Origin: an uncultured Clostridia bacterium
GTDB taxonomy: Bacteria; Bacillota; Clostridia; TANB77; CAG-508
Direction: 5' to 3'
Length of the DNA stretch: 16,358 nucleotides
Assembly: GCA_934122385.1 (NCBI GenBank)
Contig: CAKOWP010000029.1
Coordinates: 1 to 16,358, forward strand
A program made the position numbers and the translations under genes. The notes beneath the pieces are model-generated. The model searched no databases, was not told where the DNA came from, and saw only the letters and a program-made list of their open reading frames with translations. Shown here piece after piece: positions 1 through 6,561 of this stretch. The first letter of the stretch is position 1; every line of letters starts with the position of its first letter.

Positions 1-411
1 AAAGCTGTTAAAGATGCAGAAGCACATGCTGAAGAAGATAAAAAGAAGAAAGAAGAAATCGAAGTTAAAAATAATGCAGAAAGTTTAGTTTATAACAGCG
101 AAAAAACATTAAATGACTTAGGTGACAAAATTAGTGGAGAAGAAAAGGCTAAAGTTGAAACTGAAATTGATAATACTAAAAAAGCATTAGAAACAAACGA
201 TACAGAAAAAATCAAAGAGGCTACAGAAAAATTAACAAAAGTATTTTATGATATGTCAGAACAATTATATAAAAATGCAAATCCAAACGGAGCAGCAGGA
301 GTAGATCCAAATGCAGCAACTGGTGCTGATAATGGTTCAGATGCCAATAATGGCGGAGACAATGGAAATGTTTATGATGCTGATTATAAAGTTGAAGATG
401 ACAATAAATAA
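1..411 (+). CDS. dnaK: Hsp70 chaperone DnaK, C-terminal fragment (5' end outside window)
   Basis: The window opens inside an open frame of 136 codons ending at TAA 409-411. The visible part is a charged helical segment (KDAEAHAEEDKKKKEEIE) followed by the helices of the Hsp70 lid, then a Gly/Asn/Ala/Asp-rich disordered tail ending VYDADYKVEDDNK. Position and composition match the C-terminal lid and acidic tail of bacterial DnaK. In this family the lid closes over the peptide held in the substrate-binding domain, and ATP hydrolysis is stimulated by DnaJ and reset by GrpE. The nucleotide-binding and beta-sandwich domains lie upstream of the window. The next gene is dnaJ, in the usual bacterial order. 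The tail is rich in Asn and Gly, a normal variable feature of this region. Confidence 0.93.
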   Translation, partial: KAVKDAEAHAEEDKKKKEEIEVKNNAESLVYNSEKTLNDLGDKISGEEKAKVETEIDNTKKALETNDTEKIKEATEKLTKVFYDMSEQLYKNANPNGAAGVDPNAATGADNGSDANNGGDNGNVYDADYKVEDDNK

Positions 412-445
412 TTAAATCAAATGAAAAACGTCGTCTTACTTCGTT

Positions 446-506
446 AAGTTCTGAAAAAAATCTTTCGATATACAAACGTATTATCTTAAGATTTTTTTCA
501 AAACTT
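446..506 (+). other. Imperfect inverted repeat between dnaK and dnaJ
   Basis: Two 19-nt arms at 446-464 and 488-506 pair with a single mismatch around a 23-nt spacer; the core GAAAAAAATCTT / AAGATTTTTTTC is perfect. The arms are mostly A/T and there is no clean terminal T-run, so it is a poor intrinsic terminator. It could be an RNA stem that sets processing or partial termination between dnaK and dnaJ, but that is inference. Confidence 0.45.
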
Positions 507-557
507 GCCTAGTAATACTTGTTTTTGATTCGATTTATAAAACATATGGAGGAAAAA

Positions 558-1718
558 ATGGCTAATAAAAGAGATTATTATGAGGTTTTAGGTGTTAATA
601 AAAATGCCACAGATGATGAATTAAAAAAAGCATATAGAAAAATGGCAAAAAAATATCATCCAGATGCAAACCCAGATAATAAAGAAGAAGCGGAAAAAAA
701 GTTTAAAGAAGTTAATGAAGCATATGAAACACTTTCTAATCCTCAAAAAAGAAGAATGTATGATCAATTTGGAACAGCTGATCCACAAGGATTTGGAGGG
801 GCTGGTGGTCCATTTGGAGGTGGAAATTATACATATTCTACTTCTGGATTTGATGGCTTTGGAGACTTTGGAGATTTAGGTGATATATTTTCTTCATTTT
901 TTGGTGGTGGTTTTGGTGGTAGACAGTCTGCTAGAAAAAATAGTGGACCACGAAAAGGTGCAGATTTAAACTTAAATATGGATATTACATTTGAAGAGGC
1001 TTTTTTAGGTGTTGAAAAAGAAGTTGTAATAAACAGAAATGAGACTTGTGAACATTGTCATGGAACTGGTGCAAAACCTGGAACAAATCCAATAAAATGT
1101 CCAGATTGTCATGGAACAGGTCAAGTAACACAAGTTCAAAATACAATTCTAGGTCAAGTTCAAACAACCAGAACATGTGGAAAATGTCATGGAACTGGTG
1201 AAATCATTACAGAGGTTTGTGAAGTTTGTAAAGGTAAAGGATCTATAAGAAAACAACCAAAAATAAAAGTTAAAATTCCTGCAGGAATTGATGATAATCA
1301 AACTGTAGTATTAAGAGGAGAGGGTGAACCTGGTAGCAAAGGTGGACCTAAAGGAGATTTATATATTACATTAAGAATTAAAAAACATGGCATATTTACT
1401 AGAAAAGGTAATAATGTTTTATGTGATATTCCAATTACTATGACACAAGCTGCATTAGGCGCAGAACTTGAAATACCTATGGTTGATGGAAGTAAGGAAA
1501 AATATAAAATTCCAGAAGGTACTCAAACAGGTACAAGGTTTACTATTAGAAATAAGGGATTTAAATATGTAAATTCAACATCTGAAGGAGATTTTGTATT
1601 TACAGTTCAAGTTCAAACTCCTAAGAAATTAACTAAAGAACAAAGGGAATTGCTTGTTGAGCTTGCTAAAACAATGAATGAACAACCACCTGTTAAGAAA
1701 AAAGGAATTTTTGGGTAA
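558..1718 (+). CDS. dnaJ: Chaperone protein DnaJ (Hsp40, type I)
   Basis: The protein is a 386-aa co-chaperone that delivers unfolded proteins to DnaK and stimulates its ATPase in the cytoplasm. All type I domains are present in order: J-domain (residues 5-70, HPD at 34-36), a Gly/Phe-rich linker (about 75-125), four zinc-binding CXXCXGXG motifs starting at Cys164, Cys181, Cys207 and Cys221, and the C-terminal substrate-binding and dimerisation domain. The ATG at 558 is preferred because GGAGG (548-552) lies 5 nt upstream and the protein then begins MANKRDYYEVLG, the standard DnaJ start. An in-frame ATG at 519 would add 13 residues unlike the family. It follows dnaK by 146 nt and is closed by a strong terminator. 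Nothing is missing. Confidence 0.98.
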   Translation: MANKRDYYEVLGVNKNATDDELKKAYRKMAKKYHPDANPDNKEEAEKKFKEVNEAYETLSNPQKRRMYDQFGTADPQGFGGAGGPFGGGNYTYSTSGFDGFGDFGDLGDIFSSFFGGGFGGRQSARKNSGPRKGADLNLNMDITFEEAFLGVEKEVVINRNETCEHCHGTGAKPGTNPIKCPDCHGTGQVTQVQNTILGQVQTTRTCGKCHGTGEIITEVCEVCKGKGSIRKQPKIKVKIPAGIDDNQTVVLRGEGEPGSKGGPKGDLYITLRIKKHGIFTRKGNNVLCDIPITMTQAALGAELEIPMVDGSKEKYKIPEGTQTGTRFTIRNKGFKYVNSTSEGDFVFTVQVQTPKKLTKEQRELLVELAKTMNEQPPVKKKGIFG

Positions 1719-1753
1719 TGTTTAAAATTTTATAACTAAATATTATAAATATA

Positions 1754-1791
1754 AAAAATGAGATTAATTCAAAAGAGTTAATCTCATTTTT
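1754..1791. terminator. Bidirectional intrinsic terminator, dnaJ / XRE regulator
   Basis: Perfect 14-bp arms (AAAAATGAGATTAA at 1754-1767 and its complement at 1778-1791) surround a 10-nt loop. Each arm supplies a T-run in one direction, so the hairpin can end dnaJ transcripts on the + strand and transcripts of the convergent regulator (ending at 1796) on the - strand. Confidence 0.88.
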
Positions 1792-1795
1792 GCAT

Positions 1796-2011
1796 TTAAT
1801 AATCGATTTCTTCAATATCAACATCTGTTTTTAAATATTTTATAATATCTTCATCAGAAATATTAAGAACTTTTATAAGCTTTTTCAAAGTTTTAACAGT
1901 AGTTTTTGATTCGTTGTGTTCTAAACGTTGAAGATGTCTCCAACTGATATCTATTTTTTCGGCTAGTTCTTCTTGTGAAAAGCCATTTTTAACTCGATAT
2001 TCTTTAATCAT
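1796..2011 (-). CDS. Small XRE/Cro-type helix-turn-helix regulator
   Basis: The 71-aa protein is nearly all DNA-binding domain. Residues 1-55 match the HTH_3 fold: N-terminal helix MIKEYRVKNGFSQEELAEKI, a recognition helix around DISWRHLQRLEHNES, then TLKKLIKVLNIS. A short acidic tail (DVDIEEIDY) follows. There is no ligand or oligomerisation domain. GGAGGC (reverse strand, 2018-2023) gives a good ribosome-binding site 6 nt before the ATG, which supports real expression. It is convergent with dnaJ and shares its terminator. A perfect 8+1+8 palindrome 30 bp upstream of its start is a plausible autoregulatory site. Its target genes are unknown. It could be a lone phage-type repressor or antitoxin relative, but no toxin partner is visible beside it. 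Confidence 0.9.
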   Translation of the reverse strand: MIKEYRVKNGFSQEELAEKIDISWRHLQRLEHNESKTTVKTLKKLIKVLNISDEDIIKYLKTDVDIEEIDY

Positions 2012-2040
2012 TTAATAGCCTCCATTAATAATTGTTGCGA

Positions 2041-2057
2041 TAATTATGTCATAATTA
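2041..2057. promoter_or_regulatory. Perfect palindrome, candidate operator of the XRE regulator
   Basis: TAATTATG-T-CATAATTA is a perfect 8-bp inverted repeat with a 1-nt centre, lying 30 bp upstream of the regulator's start codon. Its size and symmetry suit a dimeric XRE repressor. Reading the - strand, a weak promoter TTGTTA (2094-2099), 17 nt, TACCAT (2071-2076) would place it just downstream of the transcription start. The palindrome is seen directly; its role as operator is inferred. Confidence 0.5.
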
Positions 2058-2168
2058 CTGTAAAAATAGTATGGTATAAATATCATAGAACTATAACAAC
2101 AAAGTTAATTAATATTACAATACGGTTAATTATAATAATAAATAAGTAAAGAATTTTTTAATTAGTTA

Positions 2169-2176
2169 AATTTAAG
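2169..2176. repeat. Target-site duplication, left copy
   Basis: AATTTAAG directly abuts the left terminal repeat of the element at 2177-2410 and is repeated exactly at 2411-2418, directly after the right terminal repeat. The match is 9 bp (AATTTAAGG) if the first G of the element is counted. Confidence 0.75.
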
Positions 2177-2410
2177 GTTGCAGTTCAGTAATGGAAATCT
2201 CTGAAATACCTGTGAATGATATTTTTCATATTTTCTCAGGTTCCCTACATAATGTTAACAAATTCTAATGTAAATACTCTAACAATACCCGAAGGCAGGA
2301 ACCTTTAGAGCATTTACTTAAGAATTTGTAACACTATTTTGGTCACATTCGAAATATATTCAAAATATCATTCACAGGTATTTCAGAGATTTTCATTACT
2401 GAACTGTAAC
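2177..2410. mobile_element. MITE-like 234-bp inverted-repeat element
   Basis: The 49-nt ends (2177-2225 and 2362-2410) are inverted copies with only two differences, both of which would form G-U pairs in RNA. An exact 8-9 bp direct repeat flanks the element, the mark of transposition. A second, imperfect inverted repeat lies inside (2254-2282 with 2304-2332), so almost the whole element can fold back on itself. It encodes no protein. Long terminal repeats, small size and a target duplication fit a miniature inverted-repeat transposable element moved in trans by a transposase encoded elsewhere. An 8-9 bp duplication is compatible with several IS families and does not identify one. It sits 39 bp upstream of the -35 box of the next gene's promoter. 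Confidence 0.8.
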
Positions 2411-2418
2411 AATTTAAG
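2411..2418. repeat. Target-site duplication, right copy
   Basis: AATTTAAG is an exact copy of 2169-2176, immediately following the right terminal repeat of the MITE-like element. Confidence 0.75.
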
Positions 2419-2449
2419 GTAACTTTTTTTGAGATTTATTGAGTTTTAC

Positions 2450-2478
2450 TAGACAGAAAAACAAATAAAATGTATAAT
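2450..2478 (+). promoter_or_regulatory. Sigma-A type promoter for the pssD/pssE genes
   Basis: TAGACA (2450-2455, five of six consensus bases) is followed by a 17-nt spacer and a perfect TATAAT (2473-2478). Transcription would begin near 2485, about 33 nt before the first ATG, with GGAGG at 2502-2506. It is the clearest promoter in the window and may drive the downstream + strand genes as far as ruvB or beyond. Confidence 0.75.
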
Positions 2479-2517
2479 AGACAAAGAAAAACAAAAACTT
2501 TGGAGGAGCTAAATTAA

Positions 2518-2988
2518 ATGAAAAAAGTACTATTCATATCAAGTACAGGAGGACATCTAAATGAACTATTACAGTTATCTCCTTTATTTGAAAAATATGA
2601 TTATCATATAATAACAGAGAAAGACAAAGCAAATGAAAATCTAAAAGAAAAATACGGAAAAAAAATAGATTTTTTACCATATGGAACAAGAGCAAAACTA
2701 TTTACATATATATTTAAATATTTTTATTTATGTTTAAAAACAATATATTTTTACTTTAAATTACGACCAAATGTAATAGTAACAACAGGGACACATACAG
2801 CGGGACCGATGTGTTATTTGGGAAAAATATTCGGAAGCAAAATAATATATATAGAAACATTTGCAAATAAAAATAAAAAGACTGCAACAGGAAGGCTGAT
2901 TTATCCAATTGCTGATTTATTTATAGTTCAATGGGAAGAAATGTTAAAACTATATCCTAAAGCAGTATATGGAGGATCAATTTATTAA
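2518..2988 (+). CDS. PssD/Cps14F-type (Alg14-like) subunit of a split glycosyltransferase
   Basis: The 156-aa protein, about the usual length for PssD/Cps14F, is the acceptor-side membrane partner of a two-piece GT28-type enzyme. Visible family marks are the N-terminal SSTGGHLNELLQL loop, a hydrophobic segment around residues 61-80, TTGTHTAGP near 90-97, and the C-terminal TGRLIYPIADLFIVQW...YPKAVYGGSIY signature. In streptococcal capsule systems the Cps14F/Cps14G pair adds a beta-1,4-linked galactose to a lipid-linked sugar; the eukaryotic Alg14/Alg13 pair is equivalent. The sugar here cannot be read from sequence. GGAGG lies 11 nt before the ATG, and a strong promoter sits at 2450-2478. The partner starts at 3148, after a 159-nt gap filled by a palindromic repeat, whereas such pairs are normally almost contiguous. 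Confidence 0.88.
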   Translation: MKKVLFISSTGGHLNELLQLSPLFEKYDYHIITEKDKANENLKEKYGKKIDFLPYGTRAKLFTYIFKYFYLCLKTIYFYFKLRPNVIVTTGTHTAGPMCYLGKIFGSKIIYIETFANKNKKTATGRLIYPIADLFIVQWEEMLKLYPKAVYGGSIY

Positions 2989-2994
2989 TGTCAT

Positions 2995-3123
2995 GTCGCT
3001 TTGGGGACGGTTCTGTTTGAGACATTTTTGTTAAAATAAAAAGCATCAAGTAATGTATTATAAGGATTTTTAGGATGTCTCATTTGGAACCGATGTCTCA
3101 AACAGAACCGTCCCCAAAGCGAC
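2995..3123. repeat. Palindromic GGGACGGTTC repeat, perfect 31-bp arms
   Basis: The left arm 2995-3025 (beginning GTCGCTTTGGGGACGG) and right arm 3093-3123 are perfect inverted copies separated by 67 nt. Inside the spacer, 3074-3092 is a degenerate direct copy of 3092-3110 (GATGTCTCA...GAACCG), giving two tandem copies plus one inverted copy. It starts 6 nt after the pssD-like stop and ends 12 nt before the Shine-Dalgarno of the pssE-like gene. It is far more G/C-rich than its surroundings. It shares its GGGACG core with repeats near 3638, 13321 and 16217. Confidence 0.85.
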
Positions 3124-3147
3124 AAAAATGAGAATGAGGAGAAAATT

Positions 3148-3627
3148 ATGATACTAGTATTATTAGGAACGCAAAATAATAGTTTCCACAGGTTATTAGA
3201 AGAAGTGGAAAAAAACATAAAAGATAAAACAATAAACGAAGAAGTAATTGTACAAGCCGGATACACAAAATATCAAACACATAAAATGAGAGTAATTGAT
3301 TTGATGTCAAAAGAACAATTAGAACAATTTCAGGATGAAGCAAGTTTGATAATAACACATGGCGGTGTTGGTTCAATAATATCTTCAATTGAAAAAGGAA
3401 AAAAAGTTATAGCTGTACCAAGAAAACATGAATATGGTGAACATGTAAATGATCATCAAATTCAAATTGTTAAAGATTTTAATGACAAAGGTTATATAAT
3501 TGGAATTGAAAATGTTGAAGATTTAAAAGAGGCAATTATAAAATCAAAAATATTTGAACCTGTAAAATATCAACCGAATAATCAAAAAATGCTAAAAATA
3601 ATAGAAAACTTTATAGAAAACATATAA
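3148..3627 (+). CDS. PssE/Cps14G-type (Alg13-like) glycosyltransferase subunit
   Basis: The 159-aa protein corresponds to the C-terminal, nucleotide-sugar-binding half of a GT28 glycosyltransferase. It starts MILVLLGTQNNSFHRLL, matching the family GTQ(D/N)xxFxRLL signature. The donor-binding section is at about residues 68-105: IITHGGVGSIISSIEKGK, then VIAVPR and EYGEHVNDHQ. Such proteins are soluble and catalytic only when docked on the PssD/Alg14 subunit at the cytoplasmic membrane face. GAGGAG (3136-3141) is 6 nt before the ATG. The order pssD-pssE is the usual one, so a functional pair is likely despite the repeat between them. Which nucleotide sugar it uses is unknown. Confidence 0.9.
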   Translation: MILVLLGTQNNSFHRLLEEVEKNIKDKTINEEVIVQAGYTKYQTHKMRVIDLMSKEQLEQFQDEASLIITHGGVGSIISSIEKGKKVIAVPRKHEYGEHVNDHQIQIVKDFNDKGYIIGIENVEDLKEAIIKSKIFEPVKYQPNNQKMLKIIENFIENI

Positions 3628-3637
3628 AATGATTTAA

Positions 3638-3692
3638 GGAGTGTCCCAGAGTCCCTTTTAGAAGGGATTTTAAGGAACGTCCCTAAATCCCG
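3638..3692. repeat. GGGACG-family repeat between pssE-like gene and ruvB
   Basis: The segment holds three GTCCC cores (GTGTCCC, AGTCCC, AACGTCCC) and a TCCCTT-TTAG-AAGGGA hairpin (3652-3667). Its reverse strand reads CGGGATTTAGGGACGTTCC, the same layout as the repeat after polA. It begins 10 nt after the previous stop and reaches the AAAGGA Shine-Dalgarno of ruvB. There is no T-run, so it is not an obvious terminator. Confidence 0.65.
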
Positions 3693-3704
3693 AAAGGATA
3701 AAAC

Positions 3705-4733
3705 ATGAATGAGGATAGAATAATAAACCCAGCGTTAGAGGATATGGGGGAAGAGAGGCTAGAAAACACATTAAGACCTCAAACTTTAGATGAATATATT
3801 GGACAAGATAAAGTAAAAGAAAATATGAAAATTTATATAGAAGCCGCTAAAAAAAGAGGAGAGGCTTTAGACCATGTATTATTGTATGGCCCTCCAGGCC
3901 TTGGAAAAACCACACTTTCAAATATAATTGCAAATGAAATGGGGTCAAATATAAAAATTACATCTGGTCCAGCAATAGAAAGACCAGGAGATTTAGCATC
4001 TTTATTAACAAATTTAGCTGAAAATGACGTCCTTTTTATAGACGAAATTCATAGATTAAGCAAAAATGTTGAGGAGATATTATATCCAGCACTTGAAGAT
4101 TACACAATAGACATAATGATAGGAAAAGGTCCAAGCGCAAGGTCAATTAGGTTGGATTTGCCTAAATTTACATTAATAGGTGCAACTACAAAAGCAGGTT
4201 CTTTAACAACACCATTAAGAGATAGATTTGGAATTGTAAATAGACTAGAATTGTATTCAGTTGAAAACTTAAAACAAATTGTAAAAAGGTCAGCAAAAAT
4301 TTTAGGTGTAGATATAGATAATCAGGCAGCAGAAGAAATTGCAAGAAGGTCAAGGGGAACACCTAGAATTGCAAATAGGTTATTAAAAAGAGTTAGAGAT
4401 TATGCAGCAGTTTTGGGCGATGGAGACATTGATTTAAAAATTGCAAAACATGCATTAAATAAACTTGAAATTGATGAATTAGGTTTGGATGAAATTGATA
4501 GAAAATTATTAGATACAATGATAGTCCAATATGCAGGTAGACCAGTTGGAATTGAAGCGTTAGCAGTAACAGTTGGGGAAGAAGTTGATACAATAGAAGA
4601 TGTGTATGAACCATATTTGATTCAAATTGGCTTTATATCTAGAACTTTAAGAGGAAGAGTTGTGTTACCACCAGCATATAAACACCTAGGATATAATTAT
4701 AATGGTGATATTGGACAACAGAGTTTTATTTAA
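3705..4733 (+). CDS. ruvB: Holliday junction branch migration ATPase RuvB
   Basis: The protein is 342 aa, normal length for RuvB. As a hexameric ring it drives branch migration of Holliday junctions with RuvA before RuvC cleavage. The features are complete: N-terminal RPQTLDEYIGQDKVKENM, Walker A GPPGLGKTT (62-70), Walker B VLFIDEIHRL (about 109-118), the LIGATTKAGSLTTPLRDRFG segment with the arginine-finger and sensor region (about 158-176), the AAA+ lid, and the C-terminal winged helix with GRPVGIEALA and RGRVVLP. AAAGGA (3693-3698) is 6 nt from the ATG. RuvA, often directly upstream, is absent here. The gene instead follows the surface-glycan pair and is separated from it by a repeat, so it is probably read from the same upstream promoter. 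Confidence 0.98.
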   Translation: MNEDRIINPALEDMGEERLENTLRPQTLDEYIGQDKVKENMKIYIEAAKKRGEALDHVLLYGPPGLGKTTLSNIIANEMGSNIKITSGPAIERPGDLASLLTNLAENDVLFIDEIHRLSKNVEEILYPALEDYTIDIMIGKGPSARSIRLDLPKFTLIGATTKAGSLTTPLRDRFGIVNRLELYSVENLKQIVKRSAKILGVDIDNQAAEEIARRSRGTPRIANRLLKRVRDYAAVLGDGDIDLKIAKHALNKLEIDELGLDEIDRKLLDTMIVQYAGRPVGIEALAVTVGEEVDTIEDVYEPYLIQIGFISRTLRGRVVLPPAYKHLGYNYNGDIGQQSFI

Positions 4734-4851
4734 TAATATTGCATGTAAATTTATTTTATAATCTTGTATAAAACAAAGATATGGATGTGTAAAAAATTAA
4801 TAGGAAAAATAATATGGGAACCAGAGAAAAAATAGGTATAAGGGGTATGAG

Positions 4852-6561
4852 ATGGAAAAAATAAAAGAAAAAATAAAAGAGAAAAAATTTAAGTATATTT
4901 GCTTTTTTTGGAGTATTATAAGTATTCAATTTATCTTGGGAGGAAATTTACAAAGTAAAGGACATATATGTACAAGTAAATCACAAGTTTTATTAAACAT
5001 TTTTATGTTTATATTTATGACAGTAATATTTATAGCATTACATTATAGTATATTAGAAATCTATAATAGAAAAAAAGTAATTAAAGAAAAAAAAGAAACA
5101 GTAGTAAAAAATAAGCAACAAGAAAAAAGTAAAGAGACTGTTTTTAATAAAGTTATAAATAAAATTAAAGGAACAAAATACAAGGGAATACTATATTTTT
5201 TAATTATATTTGTGTGTTGGATTCCAACAGTTTTAGCATTTTACCCTGCAATTGTAGCATATGATGGTGGAAATCAAATAATAGGATATTTATTTGAACA
5301 TAAAATGATGCATCATCCAATACTAATTACTAAATTGTATTCTACATTTTATTTAATAGGAATTAAGTTAGAATCAGCAACAATTGGAATGTTTTTCTTT
5401 TCATTATTTCAAATGACATTTATGGCAGTTTCATTTTCAAATACTGTAGTGTTTATAGAAGAACAAACTAATAAAAAATGGGTACGAAATATTAGTATAT
5501 TATTTTATGCATTATTTCCATATAACCAATTGTTTGCGATAACGACAACAAAAGATGTGATTTTTACTGGATTTGTATTAATTTTTTTAATAAATTTATA
5601 TAGAAATTTAGATGAAAAATTTAAAATGATTGATTATGTATTTTTAATTTTAATTGGAGTTTTAATGTTACTTTCTAGAAATAACTCAATATATATGTTA
5701 GAGGTATCATTACCATTTGTTATAATAGTTCTTATAAAAGAAAAAAAGAAAATGCTAAAAATAGCTGCTTTATTTTTAATAATTATAATATCATATAAAT
5801 GTGCGAATAAACTAATATATGAAAAAAACAATACTGAAACAATAAAAGCAAAATCAACAGAAGGAAATATGAGAACTTCAATTTTTACACAAGCAGTGGG
5901 TAGAACAGTCAGAGACAATAAAGATAAGTTGACATATGAAGAAAAGGAGAAAATATCTTATTATTTTAAAGATTATGAAATGATAGGAAAGGAATATGAA
6001 CAGAATATAGCAGATAGTACTACAAAAATGATGAGTAGTATTAATAATAAAAAGGAATTTTTTGAATTTATTCTTGAATTAGGTAAAAAATACCCAATGT
6101 CATTTATTGAATCATTTTTTGATACAACAAGAGGTTTTTGGTATATATGTGATAAATCATTTAGTAATATTGAATTTTATCAGATGCCAGGTGCATTCGA
6201 GCTATATGATACAGGTATATTTAGAAGTGGAAAATATAGAATAGAACATAATAGTAAATTACCATTATTAAAAGAAGTTTATAATGTGTTATATTGCTAT
6301 AATGGATACCAATGTATTCCAATATTGTATGTATTTTTACAACCAGGTATATACTTCTATTTTGCGTTAGCGTTTTTGCTATATGCAATTTACAAAAACG
6401 AAAAGAACACATTAGTAATTGCAATATTATTATTTGTATTTTATGCATCATGTTATATGGCAAATTGCTCAATAGTAAGATATATGTATCCAGTAATGGT
6501 AAGCACACCAATTATGTTAGCTTTAGTAGAAAAAAATAAAAAAGAGGAAGAGAATGAATAA
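4852..6561 (+). CDS. Large multi-pass membrane protein, DUF6020/GT-C-like
   Basis: The 569-aa polytopic protein has hydrophobic segments near residues 16-31, 46-68 and 112-135, many more through the middle, and three or more near the C-terminus. A strongly basic/acidic cytoplasmic linker lies at about 71-110. After the third segment comes YPAIVAYDGG (131-140), then HHPI at 154-157. An acidic residue in the first large outer loop, followed by short helices, is typical of GT-C-fold enzymes, and the pattern resembles DUF6020 proteins of Clostridia. A soluble stretch (about 325-450) lies before the last membrane spans. The biochemical role is not established; transfer of a polyprenyl-linked sugar to a surface polymer is inferred from the fold and neighbours. 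AAGGGG lies just before the ATG. The gene overlaps the next one by 8 nt. Confidence 0.75.
   Translation: MEKIKEKIKEKKFKYICFFWSIISIQFILGGNLQSKGHICTSKSQVLLNIFMFIFMTVIFIALHYSILEIYNRKKVIKEKKETVVKNKQQEKSKETVFNKVINKIKGTKYKGILYFLIIFVCWIPTVLAFYPAIVAYDGGNQIIGYLFEHKMMHHPILITKLYSTFYLIGIKLESATIGMFFFSLFQMTFMAVSFSNTVVFIEEQTNKKWVRNISILFYALFPYNQLFAITTTKDVIFTGFVLIFLINLYRNLDEKFKMIDYVFLILIGVLMLLSRNNSIYMLEVSLPFVIIVLIKEKKKMLKIAALFLIIIISYKCANKLIYEKNNTETIKAKSTEGNMRTSIFTQAVGRTVRDNKDKLTYEEKEKISYYFKDYEMIGKEYEQNIADSTTKMMSSINNKKEFFEFILELGKKYPMSFIESFFDTTRGFWYICDKSFSNIEFYQMPGAFELYDTGIFRSGKYRIEHNSKLPLLKEVYNVLYCYNGYQCIPILYVFLQPGIYFYFALAFLLYAIYKNEKNTLVIAILLFVFYASCYMANCSIVRYMYPVMVSTPIMLALVEKNKKEEENE

Noticed and set aside
221..475. 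Reverse-strand open frame over the end of dnaK
   Set aside because: It is antisense to the dnaK tail, rich in Leu/His/Tyr as expected of a shadow frame, and has no domain features.
505..541. Promoter directly upstream of dnaJ
   Set aside because: TTGCCT and TATAAA are 25 nt apart and no other pair had acceptable spacing.
1796..2011. Antitoxin of a toxin-antitoxin pair
   Set aside because: No toxin-sized frame is adjacent; the regulator stands alone between dnaJ and the MITE-like element.
2177..2410. Riboswitch or T-box leader upstream of the pssD-like gene
   Set aside because: The promoter at 2450-2478 lies downstream of it, so it is not in that gene's leader, and the target duplication indicates an inserted element.
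2995..3123. Intrinsic terminator formed by the 31-bp inverted repeat
   Set aside because: The 67-nt loop and lack of a T-run after the right arm do not fit; the neighbouring genes should be co-expressed.
4739..4773. Promoter (TTGCAT, TATAAT) or small A/T hairpin terminator after ruvB
   Set aside because: Spacing between TTGCAT and TATAAT is 12 nt, too short; the 7-bp A/T-only stem at 4754-4773 is too weak to call a terminator.
6312..6539. 75-aa + strand frame inside the DUF6020-like gene
   Set aside because: It overlaps a well-supported coding region in another frame and shows no family features.
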